From Stenopsyche tienmushanensis (Eukaryota; Arthropoda; Insecta; Trichoptera; Stenopsychidae): a DNA stretch of 64,000 nt. Shown in pieces: positions 41,101 to 53,100 of the stretch. Position numbers and translations under genes: made by a program. The stretch spans positions 186,001 through 250,000 of the forward strand of contig WACJ01000349.1 in assembly GCA_008973525.1 (NCBI GenBank), in the 5' to 3' direction. The notes under the pieces were generated by a model. It was not told the origin of the DNA. It saw only the letters and a list, made by a program, of their open reading frames with translations, and did no database searches. Position 1 is the stretch's first letter; each line of letters begins with the position of its first letter.

Positions 41101-44100
41101 TTTTGTAATGAGAGTTCGTAATTGTTCTGTAGACGTGTTCAGGTATGGCGTCCGATCGCGAGGCGCTCATTCGTCATATCAGCGGTCCGAAAAACAGACC
41201 GATTGGACACACAAACCTTGTGGCCGCGGGTTTTTTACTAATTGATGCTGCTATATTAGCTACTGTTTTAGTTTAAATTTACAAAATCTGCACTGCGCTG
41301 TTTGTCTTGGCAGCTCGTACGGCCTCGTCTAACCTTTCTTTGACCATGATGTATTTACTAAAACTCGACTCTAATATCGGATTGGAATATCGATATGAAA
41401 TATAATGGACACGGGGCTTAGAATTTTTCAGAATTTCATATGGTGTATCAAATACATATCATGGTAGCGTGCGGAATTTCAAATTTATCGATTTCAAACT
41501 TCAACAAATGCATTATTTTGTAACTAAAACTGAACACAAACATGTTTATTGTTTATATTTATATTTTGTGCTATCAATAATGTTAAGGTTAATTTATTGA
41601 TATACAAGCTTTACTCACGCTGCGCGGTCCTGAGAGAAAAATGGATTTGTGTGAGTTATATGTAACACAGAGCTTTTGTAAAATGATTGATTTGTGCGAA
41701 AACAATTTTAAAAATGCATTCCGATAATATGAATCTCAGAATGAGCATCGAGGAAGACCTAAAACCGTCGTTATTGATGAAGATTTAAAAGCCATAGTGG
41801 AAACTAATCCGCATACGATAGCATTTGCTTATGAATTAAATGTTAGTGTTGCGTTTATTTCTTGTCATTTCACTTCGATAGGACTATTTAAAAGGCTAGA
41901 TAAGTGGACAAATCACTTGTGGTCATAAAAAATCCGAACGCTCATGTGATACACCCTAATTTTTGTATATTCATATTAGTTTAAAGAATGAGTCGTGGCT
42001 TTGCTGGAAAATCGTTTTGCATAAGGAATCAATTTTCCTCGTGGTTTCAAGAAATTGTCTATTTGCAAGTAGCCAATCAATGCAACATCGATGAGCTCAA
42101 AGTAAAATGAGGAAAATTTTGAAATGTTACTATTTTGCAAGAGGATGTGCGTGATATTTTCGGCAAATCCGATCGCCTTGCGCAATTCGGATGCCCAAAA
42201 AAGAGTGCTGGATGAAACTTTCTGTCGAATCATCACACAGACAATAGATTACCGAATAACAGAAATGCACTTTCACTTCCCAACTCTTACATAATAATCA
42301 CTCTTCAGATTAACTCGAAGCAATTCTAAATATACACCATTAGGCCGCAGATTTTTACAGACATCATCCGAGCATAACTGTTACATAAAAGAGTTCATCG
42401 CCGTGTCCTAACAACAATGCCGGCGACCCATCGAGGAGTCCCATCGGAGTATACCGGTTTACATAGAAAATTTGGCAGGTTAACGACCCAATAGTGGAAC
42501 ATGCAGATGATCGATATCCTAAATAACGGTAACGATATAAAAACGTTTCTTTCGGATTGACCCATAATAAACTGGATGGTCTTCGACGCCGACGAGGACG
42601 TTCTTCTGTCAAGTTGTGATGCGCCTGAAAGCGCAATCGTCGAGAATACGAATCGATGATATCATCGACTATTTTGCAAATAGTCGCTTTTCATGTGCGA
42701 AACAAATGGAAAACGTGGGAGGATTAGTCTGCAAATCGAGAGATCTATAAAAGCTGCAAAAAATATCTAAAAATGTATAAACAACATTTTTTTTTTTAAT
42801 AATTATCTTATAAAATGCATCGAAAAAATATCAGACTTCTATATTCACGCATGACTAGGGAATCCAATCCCGAGCCAAAATTTCGATCCCGGGATTTCGG
42901 GATTTCATTAGACAATCCCGGGACCAGTCCCGGGATCCCGGGATTGGGATTATCAATATTTCAAGAAATTATCTTGATGAATTTGATCAAAAATTACTAA
43001 TCACTCCATTTGTTCAATATAAAAAATCACTTGAAGGCCAAAGAATTTTATTTATTTAAGAAAAGATAAAAATACGATTCAAAAATAGATAAATAAAACA
43101 CTAAAAAATTCAAATATTATTTTGAAAATATGCCCGAAGTAACATTAACATTAAACATTAGTGTTTCGTCATTTAGTCTGGATCTGATTTTGGAAGTCAG
43201 ACAACTTGCTGCTGAAAATGCACGCTCAGCTTCCACAATCGTTGGAGGTATCGTCATCAGATATTTAAATGCTAGTTCGAGTTGATGATCGCGTGAGCCC
43301 TCATTTTCGTATAACACCATCAATGTGACAGATAGGTATAGATAAAATCGATAGATAAAGATAGATAAATCAGATAGATAAATTCTTTTCTGCTGAGACA
43401 CGGACTAAAAATCGCAAAATTCCCTATTTCCCGACAAATTATTTATTTTCGTCGCTGCAGATGAATACTTATATACTATAATACTTTAATGTGATTTGTA
43501 ATTATATTACGGAGGAATACAAAAAATCTGAACCCCGTATCCATTATATTTCATATCGATATTCCCATTATTCGTCGAGGTGTAGTAAATACATCACCGG
43601 TAGGGAAAAGTTACTATAACAATTTGAAAAACATACATGTACCCTATATATGTATACATAGATTAGACAGTCACTGCTCCTATGCGTCGCCTAAGTTCGC
43701 TAATTAGTAATTACGCCACTGTTTCCAAGCGTCCAGATTTCGTCGGGAATGTCTCGATTTAGTAGCCTTCATCGTGTTGGTGAGGTGTACGATTTCTGTT
43801 AGATAAAAATTTCAATCCCGGGATTTTCGGGATTACGTTTTCTAATCCCGGGATTCTTAATTACCTAAAATCGTCCGGGATCCCGGGATCCCGGGATCCG
43901 GGATCCCGGGATTGGATTCCCTACGCATGACGAATAGATTTGAATGTTGTTGCGTTGATATTTCTAGTTGTTTATCTTGGCAAAATTAAGATGAAATCAA
44001 AAAAGAGAGTTCTTGTTCTGTAAGTATCAGGTCAGTCCAAAAGTTCGTGCGCATTTCTGGTATTAAAAATAATTTAAATAACACATAATTTAATCCGGGA

Positions 44101-47100
44101 TGAAATATCCGGGGAGTACTTAAACTCCCTAATACTTAAAAGTATATATTTAGGATATAAAGACACCTTTGCTATTGGAATTAGCTGCTTGTCTTTATCT
44201 GTCCACTGTCTTTTTTTCGTGATGTTATGATAAATAATCCATTTTTCGTTACCGTTTAGTGTAGTTGTTTATTCGTTGCTGACAATTGGATTCGGATAGC
44301 TCATGCGGTATATATATAATCTCCTTTAAGTGACGAAAGACTATTCCATGAGATGAATCCAGGGCCGATTGTAAAATTTAAACACCCGATCTTCTTCGGA
44401 CAAATTAGTTTTGTAATGAGAGTTCGTAATCGTTCAGTAGACATGTTCGGGTATGGCGCTCGATCGCGAAGCGTTCATTCATCATGTCAACCGATCCGAA
44501 AAGCGGACCGGTTGGACCCACAGATTTTATGGCCACTCCGCCCTCTTTTTAAAGGCTTTTTGCGGTATTTTCGGGGATAAATGCGTAGTGGGGACCTTCT
44601 ATAATATTATCTGTTAGCTCGTGTACTTACAATAGGCTGTCATCCAATATCATTTTGTGGATTTTCTTCACAATTTCTGGGGTTGTTATCTCATTCGGTC
44701 GACCACTGCGCTGTTCGTCTTGGCTAACCTTTACTTTACTATGATGTATTTACTACAAATCTAATAATAGGAATATCGATACGAAATATAATAGATACGA
44801 GGTTCATATTTTTATATGGCGTACCAAATACATATCAGCGCAAGTTATATACTTGCCACGGGCGCTTCATACCCTCGTTACGGCTCTGGATGAATCCATC
44901 CTTTCTGCGATCTGATCCACTGTTAATGGTGGCTTTGATTCCATAAGATGTCTAAGAACGTCGTTATAAAAATTACAACGGTTCAACAAAAATGCTACTT
45001 TGTCCAACTTTAATTTTTTTAAACCATTTCTGAGCAGTCCTTACATTGATAGTATGTTCACCATGTACACTATTCATTTTTATCGCTGCAAATCTGACAA
45101 TTTTGCAAATTTGTCACACGAAAATAAAAATATGTAACATAGCACGTTTGTATTGACTGACCTGATAGCTTAACACTATCACATATTGCAGATTCCGCCA
45201 GACCAAGTGTTACTAACGTCGTTGTCAGATCGCCGATAACTGCGTGCTCATTTCTGCACGTCCTTTTGTTAAATTGTTGCTAGCAGGAAGATAAAAATTA
45301 TTCAATGGAGAAAGAACGCCTGCTTATACAATTCTTTGAAAGTGTCGACCAGTCCATTTTGCAAATAACAAACGGACGAAAGTAAGACATTAAAAAACTT
45401 GCACACGAGTGGAGACTTTCGAACAACATTTGGCGGTTTTTCAACACAAAAACTGTTCGCATTAAGGATGCATTTGGCGAATAATTTGGATCAATGAGTG
45501 ACTGCAAAAAAATGATAACTCGTTCAGATCACGAATCAAAGATCACTTTTTGCTCGTGTATTTGGACCAGAGCACAAATTAACTGCTTATTGTATGGAGA
45601 TGTCAATAAATGTCTAATTAAGAGGGTCAAAAAAATATTGTGTACTAACACTAGAAGCTGTCGTAAAAGTAAACTAATTTCTTATTTCGAATATAACGTT
45701 CAGTTTAGTCTTGATTGAGCCACCCAAAAGGTTCGAAATTCGATTCATGTTCATTCAAAATCATTAAATTTTACGGTTTAGCCTCAGCATCAAAATTGTC
45801 CAACAGGCGAAGAAAAAGAGAAGCAGGAGAAAAAGAATGAATAGATTCTGTAAAAAAAAGTAAATCGTTAAGTATTTTAATTGAGAATGACTTTTTTCAA
45901 TAAGGGAGATTGTTAAAAATAAGTTTTTCACCAAAGGGCAGCATTATATCATTAGAAGATACCAGGAGACTGGGACTTTGTAAGACAGGAAAAGACCGGG
46001 CCGCCCAAATTTCTACTATGGATTCCAAAGATATTTGTTGTATTACAGCTCCTCAGTTAGTCCCAAAACTGAATGAAACCAGACAATCTAATGTCTCAAT
46101 GTCATATCGGCATGTCAAACAGCACATACCGGCATTAAATTAAATTCTACAAAGTTGCTTTTTTGTCTACAAGCAATTCACGATGATTATTATCAAATAA
46201 ACGTCGTTCATTCGCGATACAAGGTGGCTAGGGCTTTGATAGACGTGGCTAAATTTGTAGCGCGGGAACTCGATTGAAGCATTGCAACTTTCATTATTAA
46301 GTGCATATAATATTTATTTAGAGGTCTCAAAAACTGTGCTCAAAGTTTGCGTACGAATCTTACTGCTTCAATCTTTTTCCTTGAATTTAGCAATCGATTC
46401 ACCGATACATAATCTATCCTATTCAAAAAATGCTGATTTAGATCATTCATATCCAAATTTGACCAAGAATGGCCATCGTGTTTTATAACAACTTGCTTCC
46501 GTATACATCAACGAATGTGGATTTTCAACACTTCTTCTGCATATCAAAGCAAAGTCGAGAAATAAACCGAATGTTGAGAATACAGTAAGGCGTTAATAAA
46601 CACCGATTTGCACATTTTAGAGTTGGTTTAACCAGATTTATGTTCTCTTCGGCCTATTAATAATGCAAATGTGACTGGCGAAGCACGTGATATATATTTA
46701 TATAGGATTGAATAAACATATTCAGAAATTCTGGATTCAATGGGAATTAGAATATTGAAGATGCCACAAGCTCTAAATGGCGTAATGGATTAGTTTCTTA
46801 TGTTCGTCCCAGTTTTCTGGTTTGGAAAATTTAAATATTCAATTAATTAGGCCATGATCATCCTGAATAGATTTTGGAAATAAGGTCAGACGATTTTTAC
46901 GAATAAATCAATCGATTTGGGCCTGTTTGTAATAAAAAAACGTGCTGTGTGTTAAATAAACGCCAACGTTGATAAACGATCCATAACATTGACTTTTCTG
47001 TTGTTGTTTTAACCAAATTTGGTTTGGTAATCAACACCTAATATGTAGAACGGCTATGGATATTAGCGAAATCCTTTTTTTATGAATATACTTTATATGA

Positions 47101-50100
47101 GGGTCGTCCAGAAAGTAAGGTTACAACATAGGATCGCAAAATGCTACTACACTTGGGTCTGTTTTTATGCGATAGAAACGTTCCACGGGGAGTCGCATTT
47201 AAAAATCCGCATAACTTCAAATCAATGTGATGAAATGTACCACAAATCGCATAAAAAAACTTTGCGAAGATTAACCAATATTTTTTTATGCAGTTCGTGA
47301 TATGGAGACATGCAATTCTTAAGCTCGTGCTGGAATTTGAAAGCACGTTCAGAATTTAAGTCATTTACAATAAATAGATTGACTAGTTTCTTGTATCTTG
47401 TATGTAGTTTCTTCCACTTCAACGTCGTCTTCTAGAATTAAACATGTCGTGTTGGGTGGAAAAAACACTATTTTTACATTTGGATGTTCTAAATCTGGAT
47501 GACATTTATATTTTTTTATGCGCATTCGCATAAAAAAGCTTTGTGCTCTATAGAAAAATGAGGGATAGGTTCCATTATTTTTTAAAACCGCATAACTTCA
47601 AAATCGCATAAAAAAGATCCGCATAGAAACAGACCTAAGTGTATTTACGTCTCATCTCCAGTCACGATGAAGTTCAGAAAAGCTTATCTCTCCTGTATTA
47701 CTGGATGTCCCAGTTCCTCACAGGAAAAGAGTTGTTTAGGACCTCGTTGGTTAGGTTTGGGCTTTCAACAACATCGGAGTGCCCATCCGTTCATGGACGC
47801 AGACCATGTTCAGTGGACATATTCGGTATGCGTCCGATCGCGAGGCGCTATATCAATGGTCCGAAATTCGGACCGGTTGGACACGGAAGCCTTGTGGCCA
47901 TTCTCTCTAATTTCAGGGCATTTAAAGAGAATGTTGTTGTTGTTATTCCTCCTGTGCAAAACGATCCAAATCTGATCAAGCGATTTTTACGGTGTTTCAG
48001 TGTGAATATTCTGGGCATCCATCTCACACACAACTCGCCGTTAACATTTTTTTCCGACATAATATTATCAAGAAGACTTCGATAAATAAAGCGTCATACG
48101 GCGGTCGTGAGCATCAGTATTTTCTCTGAACAACCTAAAACACTTCGTGACATTTGGTTGACTTATCACATCACTACCATAAATATTCACGCGCTTCTGA
48201 TGGATATTCGCTGCGGTATTATTCTGCAAAGTCAAAAAACGGCTAACCACGCGGATCTCGCACGGACTGGAGGTGGCGGGAGTGCGCGATGACCATTCCA
48301 TCGGAAGAATTTACTGTGACTGAACAAAATGGCCGACAAACACGCGCGATCAAAAAACGTACGATGAAAATTCGACGTACGATGAAAATTGTGTCACGTT
48401 ACACACGTAAACATACGCACACACAGCGAAGAACTTGTATTAAATATTTTTTGACTTTTAGACGACATTTTTAAGTATCGCGACTGAGTATACAAAACAT
48501 ATTATCTTGAAACAACATTTACAAGGTTTATTTAATTAGATGCACCTGGACAAGATGAAAATAATAAAAACCACATTTTTGTGTGACTGAAGACAAATAG
48601 TTTTCCTTATCTTTTATTTATTAACTCATCCAAACTGGTATAAAACAGTAAACACTGTTATTCGTGTAAATATAATATATGATTTGATGACTTTTATATT
48701 AAAAATATAAAAGAGCCTGCAAATGAGTTTGTGCAATAAACCTAATGTATTTAGGATCTTTATGCAAATATATATTTTTTTGCGAATCTTTCGACATACA
48801 TATCGGGTGGAGCAACAAAAGTTCGTGAAAATAATATAAACTAGTATTTTAGTCTTAATCACATTTGATTTTGATATTTTGAATGATAATGTGATTTCGA
48901 AAGGCTATTGTTAGCGACAATAACGTGCCTTAAATCTATTGACAAACTGTTAAAAAACGAACAGCCCACGTCCACCATATTGTCTACGATAATGTAACAT
49001 AATACATTGTATAGTTACAAAACTGAGCATTGTATTTCACCAGCTGGAATTTTTTAGAAGATAAAACATTGAATTGAATGCTAATATGTTACAATGAGTC
49101 TTAAAATACAGATATCCAAAAGAAGCAAAAGAAGATATTTCAGCTTAAAAAACCTTGTATTTAATTTTTTTAAAAATGCTATTGACAGGATGAAATATAA
49201 TATTTCATGCGATGAATAGAAAAACTTCGTCAAGCGGACGAAATTCGATCTAAAATAAGACGCAAGGTTCTATTATATATCTGGCCTACGTCATCGCAGA
49301 TTATGGCAATATTTGAAAAAGAAAGGACTATCATGTATATGAAGATGCTATGGAATACTCAGTAGAACTTAACTAATTAATTATAATTTTAGGATTTTTT
49401 GCGCGAATTATCGCATAACAGCACACATTTAAAATCATAACAGACATTACATAATTAAGCTCTCTTTGTAAAAAAAGAAGAGTTTTATTCTCACTACCTG
49501 CTATGTAATGGATGTAGGTAATTTATTTATTGAGTGTTACAGTGCATTTTTGAACGAAAGCTGTGAAAAATTTAAATCGTATTGTAATCATCAAGTTAAG
49601 AAATTGTTTTTTTAACTTAATTTTTTGTAAAATTCAAAATGGCAAATCAGCCAGATTAAGTATTGCGATTCGTACTTTTATCATTACATTACGAAAAGAA
49701 GGCTTTTAAATCAAAAAGCTGATGAGCTGATTCCATCAAGGGGCAGCATTATGTCATAATAAGACATCAGGTGACTTATTATGTCATATGAAGTCAGTTG
49801 ACTGAGACTTTGAACGACAGAAAAAGACCGGGCCGCCCAAAATTTTCTATGAATGCCAAGGACAACTTAATATTGCATATCCAAATTTGTAATATTTGGT
49901 CAAAGAGAAGAGTTTTTGTCCTACGAACAGAATCATGTGTACAGTGCAATAAATTAAATACAGATGGGATGATGTGGGATTGCTTTGGAGGTGAAAAGAC
50001 TGGAAGTTTAATAAAAAAATACGAAAATTTAAATAAAGAAGGTTGTTAAAAAATACTACAAGAAAATGCAGTACCTAGTAGGTACTACCTACAAATCATC

Positions 50101-53100
50101 AATTATTAGATAAGTTAGGTAGGATATGCTCTCTAAACTCAAACGTCATCGAAACGCAAGGTCTATTGAAAACATCGCTGCTGTGCGTGAGAGTGTACGG
50201 GAAAACCTGAGGCAGATAACAGATAACATACGACAGACAGCGACTAACTGGATTGGGGGATCATTAATATGCAATCCCATTTCCTGCGCTGCTGTATGGT
50301 CTGTTCCGGGTAATTCCGGACTAGCCACACAGAGAGTGTCTTCCACTGATCTTTTAGCCCCGCTAGAAACGCTACGCGCAGAGCGTCCAGGATCCCACCC
50401 CTTTTGCTCCGCGCCCTTCAGAGGAGGCGAGGTTTTTGCAAGAAAACCAGCTTCAGACCATGTGCACCCTAAGGCGCGATGGAGGAAGAAGGACAAAGGT
50501 TAAAGCTAAATTTAAAGGAATACTACCGCGGGTTCACTGCCACCACGAGTCCAACCTCAGTTTAAATGGGGGCTGCAGCAGATGACGGACTGCAGGGGCT
50601 ACGCCTTCCCCATGGCACTCCTCACGGTGGTGGTGGATAATGGTGAGACTTTGACACAGTCTCCACCAACTACTGTAATCGGCTGATCCACACACCCCAC
50701 AGGGTGACCTGCGCACCCAACTCATGTTAGCTGTGCTACCCCAGCTGCGTTCAATGGGTAAACCGACGAGGCTACTTTCGCGCGCCTCTACTCCACATCA
50801 TTACCCCAAGGGTTCAACCTTGCCCACGGACATAGGGTTTTATGTGTGGGCATCGTGAAGTCTAACACCCACCCGAAAAACCCGAGGCAGTCAATTTCTC
50901 GTCGTTCACAAGAACTTGGCTTAAATGCGACTTAAACTTGATTAAACTTAAACTTAAGACAGCGCCGTGTATTCGCTTATTGGATTATTTGGGGCAATAG
51001 GAAGTTGACCTAAATATTGCAAAAAAATCATATTTAGCAACGAGGCCCATTTTTGGATGAATGGATGTGTGAACAAGTTGTCGGATTTGTGACAATACCA
51101 ATGCGCACAAAATACACTGGTTTGTTGCGGATTTTAGTCTGGCGGAATCATCGGTCCGTACTTATTCCAAAACGAAACTGACAAATGTTAACGAGCGCTA
51201 CAGATCGATAATAAGCAACTTCTTGCGGCCTAAACTGAATGATATGAATACCGACGACATATGGTTCCAACAGGACTGCGTTATGTCTCACACATCGATG
51301 GACCAGCAATTCGAGGGCATAGTTATCTCATAGAACTGACCCCTTTTAACGAACGACATCTAGCAAATTCAGCCAGATTTATGCGACAGTCATCGGCTGC
51401 AGGAGCTGCAGGAGGGACGACCTCCCGCAGCCAAGGTTAACCGACAACTCTCCTGACTCCCGCCTCCTGCGCGTCATTATCCAACCGGCAACGGTGCACG
51501 CGCAAGAAGTGATTGGTTGGTATGCAGGTGCAATGTCTCCGCAGGGCCACAAGAGATGGCGCTGTTAAAATAGCACATTGCACCTGAAGAGAGATGGGAG
51601 ATGTCGGTGTTAACAGCGCTACTGCGTGGGCGTGCCCTATTCCGTGGATCGCACGTTAACCAGACCTGACACCACTGGATTTTCTTGCCTGGTGACGCGC
51701 CCTACTCCGTGGCTAATATAAGGACGTGCAAAATAATTAATTTCCACGACAGTGGTCAGTGGTGATGTATCAAAGTGAAAATTTAATTTACTCGAATGAA
51801 ATGCCTATGATTGTAAGCAGCGGTGACTAATATGAAGCTTACATATTACAAGGCGATTCGGAGCCGGAGGTCGATGCTGCTCAACCCTGACGTTCTCAAT
51901 CTTAGATAATAATGTTGTTATAAGGATACAACGATTAGAAAACAATGTAAACGAGTTCACTAGACCGCATAGTTCTTCGGCGATGAATCGTTTCGATCAA
52001 ATATTCGGTTGATCCCATTTCATAATGCAAGAATGCAGCATGATTAAATAATAAACATGAGTTTTCTAGTAGTAGGTCTTATCGGGCTTAGAAAGCATAT
52101 GCACTATGTTGGCTTCCACTATGACACACGTACTATTATCATAATTAAATATTTCTACCCGCACAAGATGACTTATTTCAATAATCCGTTAAGCTCTGTT
52201 TTTCTTGCGTCGAGAAACTTTCAATGTTGCATTTTTCTAGAAAATTTCCAACGCCTACAATGTTGAATATTTATAGGCTTCAGGCAATTACTTACAACAC
52301 AAGTGGAAAAAGAAAACTACGATCGTTTATCAGCGGCATAAGAGCGATTAAATATAAACATATTGATCTACAAAAATATGAGACGTGGATCCTTTTGGAG
52401 AGCGCTAAATTTATCATATGGACCCCAAGAAACTGCGACTCATTTTGTTTTCGACGAAATATCAACGCATTGTCTTCGACCGTGTCATATTCATTATTTG
52501 GACCGGAAACATTATTTTGCCCACACAACTTGCATGAATGTTTGCAATTTAGCAATCTTCAAATGGCGACAATTCAGAACGCGCTTTTATTTTTGATTCG
52601 CATTGCGTCCGAAGAAAAAACAATCAGATCTTGACCCCAAAAACATTGATCTAATAACGTCGTTACGGTAATCATTATCCAATCGATGTTGGGACCTTCG
52701 TTTTTTGCGCTCGTCCAAATCGTTCGTGTTTTGTACTTACGGTGGTTAAATGTAAAAATTACAGTTTCAAAGAACACGTTTGAGATTGGCGACTACGTCG
52801 AATAGTTTTTGCTATAAATGCCGAAAAAAATTTGGCCTTTACATCAATTTTTTCGGCCTGATAAGGATGAAAATTAGACGAAAATTCGGTCCATTAAAGC
52901 GATTGAACGATGGAAGCTTTCAAAAGAACGGTCGTTTTGTACTGCAAATATTAATTTAATAGCAGTATGAATGGTTGATTTATTTTTTTGGTTCATAAGT
53001 TTTTAATAACAATGACCTTTTACTGTCCGAGTCTTTGTATCTTACTGTATTATCTACATATGTATAAATGAATGTCTGTGGTCTGTGGTTCGTTTGTCCT

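Larger units (their letters stand above)
42856..43923. mobile_element. hAT-derived element, complete ends and 8-bp target duplication
   Basis: Terminal repeats TAGGGAATCCAATCCCG at both ends; target duplication CGCATGAC at 42848-42855 and 43924-43931. 1068 bp. Both ends are rich in repeated CCCGGGAT palindromes. A transposase C-terminal remnant lies inside on the minus strand. Confidence 0.92.
44026..45165. mobile_element. mariner relic with two inserted repeats
   Basis: Starts TCAGGTCAGTCC (then AAAAGTTCGTGCGCA) and ends with the inverted TCAGGTCAGTC; TA duplications at 44024-44025 and 45166-45167. On the minus strand the decayed enzyme reads EKWIIYHNITKKRQ near 44210 and LKKLKLDKVAFLLNRCNFYN near 44960-45020. 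A palindrome-core repeat and a hAT-interior fragment replace much of the centre. Confidence 0.8.

Noticed and set aside
43861..43923. Regularly repeated GGGATCCC palindromes, CRISPR-like at first sight
   Set aside because: There are no spacers of constant length; they are subterminal motifs of a hAT-derived element in an animal genome.
47639..48085. 148-codon open frame on the plus strand
   Set aside because: It runs across a palindrome-core repeat and into a mariner relic; alternative frames through the same repeat are open in other copies too, so it is repeat-derived and not a gene.
50146..50496. 116-codon minus-strand ORF
   Set aside because: Antisense of the transposase HTH and R7 repeat, whose copy at 38646-39085 is not open in the same way.
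51390..51620. GC-rich hairpin-like stretch as a possible structured RNA or tRNA
   Set aside because: No cloverleaf, no A/B box pair and no consistent stem set could be drawn.
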